Shown here: positions 1 through 7,207 of the stretch, piece after piece
How the letters are laid out: each line of letters begins with the position of its first letter
Position numbering within the stretch: position 1 is the stretch's first letter
NCBI GenBank assembly: GCA_934636865.1
Contig: CAKUBI010000040.1
Location: 1 to 12,585 of the forward strand
DNA: 12,585 nt
Direction: 5' to 3'
Source: an uncultured Oscillospiraceae bacterium
GTDB lineage: Bacteria; Bacillota; Clostridia; Oscillospirales; Oscillospiraceae
The notes under the pieces: model-generated
Told to the model about the DNA's origin: nothing
The model's database searches: none
Seen by the model: the letters and a program-made list of their open reading frames with translations, nothing else
Made by a program: the position numbers and the translations under genes

Positions 1-288
1 CTGGAGCCTGCGCTCCTGCTTCTGCTGCTCGGCGCGGCGTTCCTTGACTTCCTTCTCGTATTCGTTTCTGGAGCGCAGGATATCTTCCTTTGCTTCCAAC
101 ATGACTTCGCGTTTCTTGTTTTCGGCGCTCTTGATCGCTTCGTTGACAATACGAAGAGCCTCATCGTCGGCGTTGGAGATCTTCTCCTCGGCGCTTCTTG
201 CGGCTCTCTTGCGAATCCAAATACCAAGAAGAATGCCAATGACGAGCGTCCCTGCCGCGATAAGCGCAGCGTAGAGGTAGCTTATCAT
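1..288 (-). CDS. rny: Ribonuclease Y, N-terminal part (cut by window edge)
   Basis: RNase Y is the membrane-anchored endoribonuclease that starts mRNA decay in many Firmicutes. Only the first 96 codons are here; the KH and HD domains would lie beyond the left edge. Residues about 4-25 form one hydrophobic membrane segment, followed at once by a basic stretch (RKRAARS). From about residue 36 to the edge there is a long charged coiled coil (EALRIVNEAIKSAENKKREV and onward, many E/K/R/Q), which is the typical RNase Y N-terminal architecture. The ATG at 288 is preceded by AGGAGG (295-300) at 6 nt spacing, so the start is secure. It is transcribed from its own promoter at 365-393, so it need not depend on the amidase gene upstream. 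Another membrane-anchored coiled-coil protein cannot be fully excluded without the HD domain, but the heptad wording is very RNase Y-like. Confidence 0.88.
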   Translation of the reverse strand, partial: MISYLYAALIAAGTLVIGILLGIWIRKRAARSAEEKISNADDEALRIVNEAIKSAENKKREVMLEAKEDILRSRNEYEKEVKERRAEQQKQERRLQ

Positions 289-364
289 GAAATTCCTCCT
301 GTGTGTGATTTTTGATCGATAAACGGGAGATTCCCCTATTCTCCCCTCCATAAATCCACCGTAT
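289..364 (-). promoter_or_regulatory. rny 5' leader with small hairpin and strong RBS
   Basis: The untranslated leader carries a G-rich imperfect hairpin, GGGAGA/TCTCCC (minus strand, arms about 340-345 and 325-330). Closer to the start is a perfect AGGAGG Shine-Dalgarno at 295-300, six bases from the ATG. The hairpin is followed by no T-run, so it is more likely a stability or processing element than a terminator. No known riboswitch was recognised. Confidence 0.45.
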
Positions 365-393
365 ATTGTAAACTTTTTATGACCGCCTGTCAA
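365..393 (-). promoter_or_regulatory. Sigma-A promoter of rny
   Basis: On the minus strand there is TTGACA (388-393), a 17-bp spacer, then TACAAT (365-370). This matches the housekeeping consensus in 11 of 12 positions. Transcription would begin near 358, giving a leader of about 70 nt before the rny ATG at 288. Confidence 0.88.
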
Positions 394-429
394 GAAGAAG
401 TCGCGCCGCGCACTTTGCAGTTTCTTCCG

Positions 430-1173
430 TCAGCCGACGATGTAGGCCTGCGCGGCGTAGCCCAGCTGTCCCTCGTACTGCACGGAGTACCAGCCCTGAT
501 AGCTGCCGTAGATGCGCACCTCCGCGCCGTTCGGGATGCGGCCCACGACCGCGCCGTCGATGCCCGGATAGGCGCGCAGCAGCAGCGGCGAGCCCTCGGT
601 CGCAACGATCCCCGTGCGCACGGGGATCGGATAGAGAAACGGCAGGCCGAAATAGTCCGTCAGGCCCCGCGCGATGGCCTGCGCGGCGGGGTCGAGGTTA
701 TTTTCGATCCAGCGCGCGTCGGCGTAGTTGTCGTGATAGCCGAGCTCGATGAGATTTGCGGGGCAATTCGGGCGGCGCACCTCGCCGAGCGTCGTGGTGG
801 ACTGCGTCGTCACCTGATCGGGCAGCGGGTAGACCCTTTTGAGCTGCGCGGCGAACAGCTCTGCGGCGCGGCGTCCATCGCTGCTCGTGGGATAGTAAAA
901 GACGATGATCCCGCGGTTTTTCCCCGCCTGCCCCTCGCCTGAGGCGTTGGAGTGCAGGGCGAGATAAAAGTCGAAACCGCCGAGCCGGTTCGCCTGCGCG
1001 ATGGACGAGGCGGCGGTCATCTCCGGGGTATTGCGCACGAAGGCGATCGTGTTGGCGTAAAGATATGGCTCCAGCTCGTCCGCCAGCAGGTTCATCCAGT
1101 ATTCCTCGCTGCCGGTGCCGGTCACATAGGGGTTCCACTCCTGCGTGGAGGGGCTTAAATAGATTTTGGGCAT
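430..1173 (-). CDS. N-acetylmuramoyl-L-alanine amidase (Amidase_3-like) with C-terminal SH3-type domain
   Basis: This is a predicted zinc peptidoglycan hydrolase of 247 aa that would cut the MurNAc-L-Ala bond. The catalytic domain covers about residues 1-180: LALHSNA with the metal-ligand candidate H74, and NLIELGYHDN with the probable catalytic Glu143. An acidic pair sits at E23-E24 where the family has its early Glu ligand. The usual first zinc motif (DPGHGG) is replaced by SPSTQEWN (residues 7-14). Residues about 187-247 (VRTGIVATEG to the end, with a WYSVQYEGQLGYA core) form a bacterial SH3-type wall-binding repeat. No signal peptide is visible. I chose the ATG at 1173, about 10 nt after GGAGG; an ATG at 1179 would sit too close, and longer starts would run through the upstream terminator. 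It stands alone between the TRAP operon terminator and the rny promoter. Amidase family: confident; activity: likely but untested. Confidence 0.85.
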   Translation of the reverse strand: MPKIYLSPSTQEWNPYVTGTGSEEYWMNLLADELEPYLYANTIAFVRNTPEMTAASSIAQANRLGGFDFYLALHSNASGEGQAGKNRGIIVFYYPTSSDGRRAAELFAAQLKRVYPLPDQVTTQSTTTLGEVRRPNCPANLIELGYHDNYADARWIENNLDPAAQAIARGLTDYFGLPFLYPIPVRTGIVATEGSPLLLRAYPGIDGAVVGRIPNGAEVRIYGSYQGWYSVQYEGQLGYAAQAYIVG

Positions 1174-1236
1174 ACGCATACTACCTCCCGTCGGCCCATC
1201 GTATGCGCGCCATTCCATTATGATGCCCGTTCGGGC

Positions 1237-1267
1237 AAAAAAAGAGACCGCCGAGGCGGTCTCTTTT
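1237..1267 (-). terminator. Rho-independent terminator of the TRAP operon
   Basis: A 13-bp perfect stem (1240-1252 with 1255-1267, core AGAGACCGCC/GGCGGTCTCT) lies 25 bp after the permease stop codon. On the minus strand it ends in seven T residues. A second small hairpin, TGCCCG-TT-CGGGCA (1224-1237), directly follows. The long A run on the 5' side means it could also act weakly on the plus strand. Confidence 0.92.
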
Positions 1268-1291
1268 CCGTGTTTGGATGCGGTGCTGCGC

Positions 1292-3448
1292 TTAGACGGC
1301 AGCGGCCTTGTCCTTCTTGTTCTCGATTCTCTGCAGAACAATGATCGCGGCCAGGATGACGATACCGATGATATCGGTGACGGTGCCCGGATAGATCATC
1401 AGCAGACCGCCGACGACCAGCACGATGCGGGTGATCCACTTCATGTCGCGGGTCAGATAGCCCATCAGGCCGGAGGCGATGGACATCATACCGAGGGCAG
1501 CGGTCACGGTGATGGAGATGACGCTCCAGGCGTTGACACCTTCGCCGACAAAGATCATCGCGTTATTGTAGGCAAAGATGTAGGGGATGATGAACGCCGC
1601 GATCGCGAGACGGGTCGCGTTCCAGGCGGTCTTCATCGGGGGAGCCTTGGCGATGGCGGAACCGGCGTAGGCAGCCAGCGCGACGGGCGGGGTGATGTCT
1701 GCCACGATACCGAAGTAGAAGCAGAACATGTGGGCAGCCATCAGGTTGAGACCCATGCCGGAGGCAAGGATCGGCGCGCAGGTGGTCGCCATGATGATGT
1801 AGTTCGCAGTGGTGGGAACGCCCATGCCGAGCACGATGCAGCAGAACATGGTCAGCACCAGAGCGATGATCAGGTGGCCGTTGGACAGGCTGACGATCGC
1901 GCCGATGAGGACCTGGCCGAGACCGGTCATGGTGACGACGCCGGCGATGATACCGGCCATACCGCAGGCGATACCGACGCTCAGGCAGTTCTTGCCGCCG
2001 TTTTCAAACGCGTCGATGATGGTGGGCAGGCTCTTGACGTTGGGCTTGCTGATGATGTAGTTGACAACAATCAGCGCCAGCGCGATGAGCAGGCACAGGG
2101 AGGTGCCGTTCTCGCCCATGAAGGTGCCGGGCTGGAAGCTGCGGCTCATGAGCGTCATGAAAAGCAGGGGGAGCAGGGGGATCGCCATGACGAGCTTCTT
2201 CTTGCCCGTTTCACGGCTGACCATGGCGACGACCACGCAGTAGAGCGTCGCATACACGGCGGCGGTGGCCATCGTGAAGCCGATCATGATCATGTAGACC
2301 AGAACAACCAGCGGGAGGATGAGGTAGATCATCGGCAGCAGGACCTTCCACTTGGGAAGCTCCTCGCGGGGCAGGCCCTTCAGACCGAGCTTCTTGGCCT
2401 TGAAGTGCACGCCGAGGAAGATGCCGAGGAAGTACAGGAACGCGGGCAGGATCGCACGCACGATGATATCAGCATAGGGAACGCCAACCATTTCCGCCAT
2501 CAGGAACGCCGCAGCGCCCATGATCGGGGGCATGATCTGACCGCCGGTGGAGGACGCAGCCTCGACCGCGCCGGCGAACTCGGGGGGATAGCCGGTCTTC
2601 TTCATCATCGGGATGGTGACGGAACCGGTGGTAACGGTGTTGCCGACGGAGGAACCGGAGACCATGCCGCAGAGGGCGGAGGAAACGACCGCGACCTTTG
2701 CAGGACCGCCGGACGCCCAGCCGACCAGCGCGTTCGCGCAGTCGATGAAGAAGTTTGCAACGCCGGTGGCCTCCAGGAAGGCGCCGAAGATGACGAACAG
2801 CGCGATATAGGTCGAGCAGACGCCGATCGGGGTGCCGAGGATACCGGTGGTGGTGTAGAACAGGTTATACATAACGGTCTTGAGGTCCTTGCCCGCGCCG
2901 ACGAAGGCGTAGATCACGAACACTGCCGACACGCAGATGATCGGCATACCGACCACGCGGCGGCAGCACTCGACAAGGACGAGCGTGCCGACGATGGCGA
3001 ACACAACCAGCAGCGGGATCGTCACACTGCCGATCTGGACGGTATAGATCTTCTGGATACGGGTACCGACCGCAACGATCTTTTCAAGATTCAGCGGGTA
3101 GAAGAAGAAGCAGAACGCGCCGACTGCCGCCAGTACGATATCATACCACGGCATGTAGTTGACCTTCTGAGAGCCCTTCTTGATGGGGTAGTAGATAAAT
3201 ACAAGAATGATGACCAGACCGAGGAACAGGGGGCGGCGCGCACGCTCGTCCATCTTGATCCACATGTTCATCACGATCAGGAAAACACCGAACGCAGCCG
3301 TCAGGATGCGCAGGATCTTTCGGGGCGTGCCTTCCCAGACGCGCGTATTCGACTCGCGGTCATACTTTTTCATGATCGCATCGACGTCTTCCATGGTACC
3401 GACGTCGCTGTCGACTGCAACATTGTTGAGCTTTTCGTTTTCAGCCAT
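1292..3448 (-). CDS. TRAP transporter fused permease (DctQM type, TAXI-linked)
   Basis: This 718-aa integral membrane protein would drive sodium- or proton-coupled uptake of a substrate delivered by the TAXI binding protein encoded at 4035-5027. The N-terminal cytoplasmic stretch (about 1-42) is followed by several membrane segments corresponding to the small DctQ-like part. The large DctM-like part starts around residue 200. Signature stretches are GMVSGSSVGNTVTTG (261-275), EAASSTGGQIMPPIMGA (296-312) and a second-half repeat containing GMGVPTTANYII, all typical of the fused TRAP permeases paired with TAXI receptors. The length fits the fused family, which is clearly longer than stand-alone DctM. 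The ATG at 3448 follows AGGAGG at about 10 nt. It is the last gene of the operon, 43 bp after the DUF1850 gene, with a terminator behind it. The substrate is not predictable from sequence; dicarboxylates or glutamate-like acids are common guesses. Confidence 0.95.
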   Translation of the reverse strand: MAENEKLNNVAVDSDVGTMEDVDAIMKKYDRESNTRVWEGTPRKILRILTAAFGVFLIVMNMWIKMDERARRPLFLGLVIILVFIYYPIKKGSQKVNYMPWYDIVLAAVGAFCFFFYPLNLEKIVAVGTRIQKIYTVQIGSVTIPLLVVFAIVGTLVLVECCRRVVGMPIICVSAVFVIYAFVGAGKDLKTVMYNLFYTTTGILGTPIGVCSTYIALFVIFGAFLEATGVANFFIDCANALVGWASGGPAKVAVVSSALCGMVSGSSVGNTVTTGSVTIPMMKKTGYPPEFAGAVEAASSTGGQIMPPIMGAAAFLMAEMVGVPYADIIVRAILPAFLYFLGIFLGVHFKAKKLGLKGLPREELPKWKVLLPMIYLILPLVVLVYMIMIGFTMATAAVYATLYCVVVAMVSRETGKKKLVMAIPLLPLLFMTLMSRSFQPGTFMGENGTSLCLLIALALIVVNYIISKPNVKSLPTIIDAFENGGKNCLSVGIACGMAGIIAGVVTMTGLGQVLIGAIVSLSNGHLIIALVLTMFCCIVLGMGVPTTANYIIMATTCAPILASGMGLNLMAAHMFCFYFGIVADITPPVALAAYAGSAIAKAPPMKTAWNATRLAIAAFIIPYIFAYNNAMIFVGEGVNAWSVISITVTAALGMMSIASGLMGYLTRDMKWITRIVLVVGGLLMIYPGTVTDIIGIVILAAIIVLQRIENKKDKAAAV

Positions 3449-3491
3449 GATGCAATTTCCTCCTAATTTCTATTTGCGAGCGGCTGTGCGC

Positions 3492-4004
3492 TCACACGAG
3501 CCAGAACTCGTAGCAAAAACGCACAGGCGCGTTTCTTCCACACAAATCACGCAGACTGACTTCGTCTCCGTTTACACTCAGCACATGGTCGTAGACCGTT
3601 CCCACGATGTAGACAACATTCGTCCTGTCCTGATGAATGTTGCCGATGACCATGGCCCAGCCATGGTAATCCGGACGGTCAACGTAGACCTTTCCCAGCG
3701 TCTCGCCGGGGTTGAGCTCCGTCTGCACGCCGGCGCCGAAGGAGCAGTAGGTCGTCTCTTCCACATAAATGGACCTGTTTTCGATCTCGTAGGTATCCGT
3801 CAGGGGGTATTTGTTGACGGAGTGGATGAAAGTGACGGAAAAGCGGTCGCCTTCGTTCATACGATACCGGGCATAGACCTCACCGGTGTCTCGGTTGCGC
3901 AGGGTTAGATAGTAGCCGGAACGGGATATCAATACGGCAGCCGCCGCAATAATTAAAATCATTGCGGCGGCCGCAGTTATGTATCTCCGCAAATTTGACC
4001 TCAC
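3492..4004 (-). CDS. DUF1850 domain protein of the TAXI-TRAP operon
   Basis: A 170-aa protein with one N-terminal membrane segment or signal anchor (about 9-27, rich in A, I and L) and an outward-facing beta-rich domain. The stretch FIHSVNKYP (59-67) followed by TYEI, and YCSFGAGV (86-93), match what is known of DUF1850. Those proteins are encoded beside TAXI-type TRAP receptors and fused permeases; their role is unknown, and an accessory transport subunit is the usual inference. It sits between the binding protein (30 bp upstream) and the permease (43 bp downstream) in one transcription unit. The start is uncertain: the GTG at 4004 gives 170 aa but has no good Shine-Dalgarno, while an in-frame TTG at 3992 is preceded by GAGG at 5 nt and would give 166 aa. 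The difference does not affect the membrane segment. Confidence 0.87.
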   Translation of the reverse strand: MRSNLRRYITAAAAMILIIAAAAVLISRSGYYLTLRNRDTGEVYARYRMNEGDRFSVTFIHSVNKYPLTDTYEIENRSIYVEETTYCSFGAGVQTELNPGETLGKVYVDRPDYHGWAMVIGNIHQDRTNVVYIVGTVYDHVLSVNGDEVSLRDLCGRNAPVRFCYEFWLV

Positions 4005-4034
4005 GTCAATACACTTTCAGGCAGCAGGTCCTTC

Positions 4035-5027
4035 TTACAGGACGCCGACTTCCTTGTAGTACTTCTCAGCACCGGGGTGCAGGGGGACGGTCGCACCGGC
4101 GGAGGCGGAGGTGGGATCGAGGAAGGCGAACTTGGCGTGGCCCGCTTCGAGGTCAGCCTGGTTGTCGAACATCGCCTTGACGAACTCGTAAACGACATCC
4201 TCGCTCAGCTCTTCGGAGGCGACGAGGGTAGCCTGGATAGCAACGCAGGTAACGTCGCTGTCCTGACCGGTGTAGGTGCCGGCCTTGAGGTCGTCACGGA
4301 TCAGGAACGGATACTCGGCCTGGATGGCGGCGAGCTCGTCCTCGGTCAGGGAAACGAGGTTGAGGGTGTTGGTGGTGGCATAGTCGACGATAGCGGTGGT
4401 GGGAGCGCCGGCGACGGTGAAGGCGGCGTCGATCTTGCCGTCTTTGAGCTGGTCAACGCCATCCTGGAAGGAGCCGTTCACAGCAGTGATGTCGTCCTTG
4501 GTCAGGCCCGCAGCGCCAAGCACCTGCCAGGCGTTGATCTCAGTACCGGAACCAACGTCGCCCACGCAGACGGTCTTGCCCTTGAGGTCGGCAACGGAGT
4601 TGATGCCGGGCTTGGCAAGGATCTGAACGGTCTCGTTGTAGATACCGGCGACCCAAAGCGCGTTATCTTCGGGAGCACCCTCGAACTGGCCGGTGCCCTC
4701 GTGCGCGTAGTTGATAACGTCGGACTGCAGGATGGCCATCTGAGCCTCACCGTCGGTGATCATGTTGACGTTCGCAACGGAAGCGCCGGTGGAGGCAACG
4801 TTCAGGGCGGAGAGGGTGAGCTTGGAATCGAGGACGGTCTTGAGAACGCCGCCGACAGCATAGTAGGTGCCGGAGGTGCCGCCGGTCGCCAGGTTGATGG
4901 CAACGGGGGTGGAGGTGTCGCCGTCGTTGTTGGCGTCGCCCTGATTGTCATCGGTCTTCTCGCCGCCGCAGGCGACCAGTGCGAAAACCATGGCAAGGGA
5001 GAGGATAAGAGCTAAGAACTTTTTCAT
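4035..5027 (-). CDS. TAXI-family TRAP transporter solute-binding lipoprotein
   Basis: This is the extracytoplasmic receptor of the TRAP system, 330 aa. Residues 1-19 are a lipoprotein signal peptide with lipobox LVA-C (Cys20), so the mature protein is membrane-tethered outside the cell. A short D/N/T/G-rich linker (about 21-40) precedes the binding domain. That domain begins INLATGGTSGTYYAVGG, the hallmark of the TAXI group (TRAP-associated extracytoplasmic immunogenic protein), and continues with NVNMITDGEAQMAI and KGKTVCVGDVGSGTE. The ATG at 5027 is preceded by AAGGAG at 7 nt; a TTG two codons upstream lies too close to that site. It is the first gene of a three-gene operon with a DUF1850 gene and the fused permease, under the promoter at 5163-5191. 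The ligand cannot be read from the sequence. Confidence 0.95.
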   Translation of the reverse strand: MKKFLALILSLAMVFALVACGGEKTDDNQGDANNDGDTSTPVAINLATGGTSGTYYAVGGVLKTVLDSKLTLSALNVASTGASVANVNMITDGEAQMAILQSDVINYAHEGTGQFEGAPEDNALWVAGIYNETVQILAKPGINSVADLKGKTVCVGDVGSGTEINAWQVLGAAGLTKDDITAVNGSFQDGVDQLKDGKIDAAFTVAGAPTTAIVDYATTNTLNLVSLTEDELAAIQAEYPFLIRDDLKAGTYTGQDSDVTCVAIQATLVASEELSEDVVYEFVKAMFDNQADLEAGHAKFAFLDPTSASAGATVPLHPGAEKYYKEVGVL

Positions 5028-5113
5028 ACGCAATCTCCTTTTTGATTTGTTTGAGCGCCCGCGGCGTCATCCGCACCTTCCGCATCGTGTGGGGGCACGC
5101 TGCAAAAGACCGC

Positions 5114-5134
5114 GGCCGGCCGTTCGGCGCCGAA
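5114..5134 (-). promoter_or_regulatory. Palindromes in the TRAP operon leader, candidate operator
   Basis: TTCGGCGCCGAA (5123-5134) is a perfect 12-bp palindrome. It abuts a second one, GGCCGGCC (5114-5121), about 25-45 nt downstream of the predicted transcription start. The position suits a repressor site or an RNA hairpin, but palindromes of this size also occur by chance in GC-rich DNA and no regulator is known for it. Confidence 0.3.
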
Positions 5135-5162
5135 ACTTTACTTGCCCTCTTCAGGCACACCC

Positions 5163-5191
5163 ATTATAACTGAATGAATAATTTATTTCAA
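5163..5191 (-). promoter_or_regulatory. Sigma-A promoter of the TRAP operon
   Basis: Minus strand TTGAAA (5186-5191), a 17-bp AT-rich spacer and a perfect TATAAT (5163-5168). Transcription would start near 5156, leaving an unusually long leader of about 130 nt before the TAXI lipoprotein start. Confidence 0.9.
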
Positions 5192-5295
5192 GCCGCTTTC
5201 TGAATTTTAGGCATTTCACCAAAATATGAGGCAAAAATTTCGTCACAGGCACCCCTGCGTGCTCAATTTTTGTAAGCTTTCCCGTTTTTTATCAG

Positions 5296-5331
5296 GAAAT
5301 AAAATAACAGGGCGGCTTTATGCCGCCCTGT
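5296..5331 (-). terminator. Rho-independent terminator of thrS
   Basis: A perfect 10-bp stem, ACAGGGCGGC (5307-5316) with GCCGCCCTGT (5322-5331), and a 5-nt loop. On the minus strand it is followed by TATTTTATTT. It lies 65 bp after the thrS stop codon. Confidence 0.9.
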
Positions 5332-5395
5332 CCGATGTGAAAGTCAAAAATGCTGTTTATTCATTTTCAACTATTCGATGATTCTTTTTTATTTT

Positions 5396-7207
5396 TTACT
5401 TCTTTTCCTTGCCGTCAACGACCTTTTTGAGCAGCGCGGCAAACTCGTCCATGCTCATCGCGCCGAGGTCGCCGTCCGCGCGGTGGCGCGGGGAAACGGT
5501 GCCGTTCTCCATGTCGCGGTCGCCGACGACCACCATGTAGGGGACCTTCTCCATCTGCGCGTCGCGGATCTTGCGGCCGATCTTCTCGTTGCGGTAGTCG
5601 ACCTCGACGCGGAAGCCCATGTCTTCGAGCTTCTTGGCCTGCTCGGCGCAGTAGTCGGCGGCGCGGTCGGTGACGGGCAGGAAGCGCACCTGCTCGGGCG
5701 CCATCCACGTCGGCAGCGCGCCGGCATACTCCTCGATGAGGTAGGCGAGCGTGCGCTCGTAGCAGCCGAGCGACGTGCGGTGGATGATGTACGGCAGGGC
5801 CTTTTCGCCGTTTTCGTCGATATAGTACATGCCGAAGCGCTGGGCCAGCAGCATATCGATCTGGATGGTGACGAGGGTATCCTCCTTGCCGTAGACGTTC
5901 TTATACTGAATGTCGAGCTTGGGGCCGTAGAAGGCGGCCTCGTCGATGCCGATGGTGTAGTTGACGTCGAGGTCCTTGAGGATGCGCTCCATCACGCTCT
6001 GAGCATGCTCCCACTGCTCCGCCGTGCCCTCGTACTTGTTGTTCGGGTTCGCCGGATCCCACTGGGAGAAGCGGAACGTGCACTTGTCGAGAAGGCCGAC
6101 GGTGCCGAGGCAGTACTTGGCGAGGTCCAGGCAGCCCTTGAACTCCTCTTCGAGCTGGTCGGGGCGCAGGATAAGATGGCCCTCGGAGATCGTGAACTGG
6201 CGCACGCGGATCAGGCCGTGCATCTCGCCGGAATCCTCGTTGCGGAACAGCGTCGAGGTCTCGCCAAGGCGCATGGGCAGGTCGCGGTAAGAGCGCTGAC
6301 GGTTCAGATACACCTGATACTGGAACGGGCAGGTCATCGGGCGGAGGGCGAAGCACTCCTTCGTCTCGTCATGCGGATCGCCGAGGATGAACATGCCGTC
6401 GAGGTAGTGATCCCAGTGGCCGGAGATCTTGTAGAGGTCGCGCTTGGCCATCAGCGGGGTCTTGGTGAGAAGGTAGCCGCGCTTCTGCTCGGTGTCCTCG
6501 ACCCAGCGCTGCAGCACCTGCACGACGCGCGCGCCCTTGGGCAGAAGCACCGGCAGGCCCTGACCGATGCAGTCCACCGTGGTGAAATACTCGAGCTCGC
6601 GGCCGAGCTTGTTGTGGTCGCGCTTCTTGGCCTCTTCGACCTGAGCGAGGTAGGTGTCGAGCTCTTCCTTCTTCGGGAAGGCGACGCCGTAGATGCGCTG
6701 GAGGGTCTCGCGGTTCGAGTCGCCGCGCCAGTAGGCGGCGTTGCAGGCGGTCAGCTTGATGGCGTTGCCCTTGATGCGGCCCGTGGAATCGAGGTGCGGA
6801 CCGGCGCAGAGGTCGGTGAACTCGCCCTGCTTGTAGAAGCTGATGACGGCGTCCTCGGGCAGGTCGTTGATGAGCTCGACCTTGAACGGCTCTTCCTTTT
6901 CTTCCATGAACTTGATAGCCTCGGCGCGCGGCAGCTCAAAGCGCTCGAGCTTGAGCTTTTCCTTGCAGATCTTGCGCATCTCGGCCTCGATCTGCTCTAA
7001 GTTCTCCGGCGTGAAGGAGAACGGCGCGAGCATATCATAGTAGAAACCGTTGTCGATGCTGGGGCCGATGGCAAGCTTCACCTCGGGCCACAGGCGCTTG
7101 ACGGCCTGCGCGAGCACGTGGGAGCAGGTGTGCCAATAGGTCTTGCGGTACTCGGGATTTTCGAAGCTGAACTTGTTTTCTTCGCTGACTTTGACTTCTT
7201 CAGACAT
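5396..7207 (-). CDS. thrS: Threonyl-tRNA synthetase lacking the TGS domain
   Basis: This enzyme charges tRNA-Thr with threonine in the cytoplasm. It has 603 aa against roughly 640 for the common bacterial form. The editing domain comes first: HTCSH at 26-30 with C134 and H138 (DLCAGPH) form the HxxxH...C..H site that clears Ser-tRNA-Thr. The class II catalytic core follows, with the three zinc ligands recognisable as C293 (RPMTCP), H344 (ISEGH) and H476 (IIHRTSLG). Motif 2 starts at R322 (FRNEDSGEMHG). The anticodon-binding domain occupies about 500-603. The TGS domain that normally precedes the editing domain is absent. This is not an annotation slip: the ATG at 7207 has GGAGG at 8 nt, and the T-box terminator lies only 32 bp upstream. 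An in-frame TTG at 7240 would overlap that terminator and lacks an RBS. It is monocistronic, with its own promoter, T-box and terminator. Confidence 0.97.
   Translation of the reverse strand: MSEEVKVSEENKFSFENPEYRKTYWHTCSHVLAQAVKRLWPEVKLAIGPSIDNGFYYDMLAPFSFTPENLEQIEAEMRKICKEKLKLERFELPRAEAIKFMEEKEEPFKVELINDLPEDAVISFYKQGEFTDLCAGPHLDSTGRIKGNAIKLTACNAAYWRGDSNRETLQRIYGVAFPKKEELDTYLAQVEEAKKRDHNKLGRELEYFTTVDCIGQGLPVLLPKGARVVQVLQRWVEDTEQKRGYLLTKTPLMAKRDLYKISGHWDHYLDGMFILGDPHDETKECFALRPMTCPFQYQVYLNRQRSYRDLPMRLGETSTLFRNEDSGEMHGLIRVRQFTISEGHLILRPDQLEEEFKGCLDLAKYCLGTVGLLDKCTFRFSQWDPANPNNKYEGTAEQWEHAQSVMERILKDLDVNYTIGIDEAAFYGPKLDIQYKNVYGKEDTLVTIQIDMLLAQRFGMYYIDENGEKALPYIIHRTSLGCYERTLAYLIEEYAGALPTWMAPEQVRFLPVTDRAADYCAEQAKKLEDMGFRVEVDYRNEKIGRKIRDAQMEKVPYMVVVGDRDMENGTVSPRHRADGDLGAMSMDEFAALLKKVVDGKEKK

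Larger units (their letters stand above)
5028..5395. other. Intergenic region between thrS and the TRAP operon
   Basis: This 368-bp stretch has no credible gene. From right to left it holds an AT-rich tail after thrS, the thrS terminator (5296-5331), an AT-rich segment of about 100 bp without a recognised motif (5192-5295), the TRAP promoter (5163-5191) and a GC-rich leader of about 130 nt (5028-5157). The abrupt change from AT-rich promoter to GC-rich leader is the most visible compositional feature. Confidence 0.7.

Noticed and set aside
1174..1341. Longer N-terminus of the amidase, starting upstream of 1173
   Set aside because: It would be translated through the TRAP operon terminator and overlap the permease end. 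GGAGG placement supports the ATG at 1173.
1166..3466. Long plus-strand open frame opposite the permease gene
   Set aside because: It is antisense to a certain TRAP permease. Its translation is dominated by D, H, G, R and Q, as expected from the reverse of a GC-rich hydrophobic gene, and it has no recognisable domain.
4077..5015. Plus-strand open frame opposite the TAXI lipoprotein gene
   Set aside because: Its G/V/D-rich translation mirrors the coding strand, and there is no RBS or domain.
5378..7000. Long plus-strand open frame opposite thrS
   Set aside because: It is an antisense shadow of a highly conserved synthetase, with repetitive L/V/A/E/D composition and no family resemblance.
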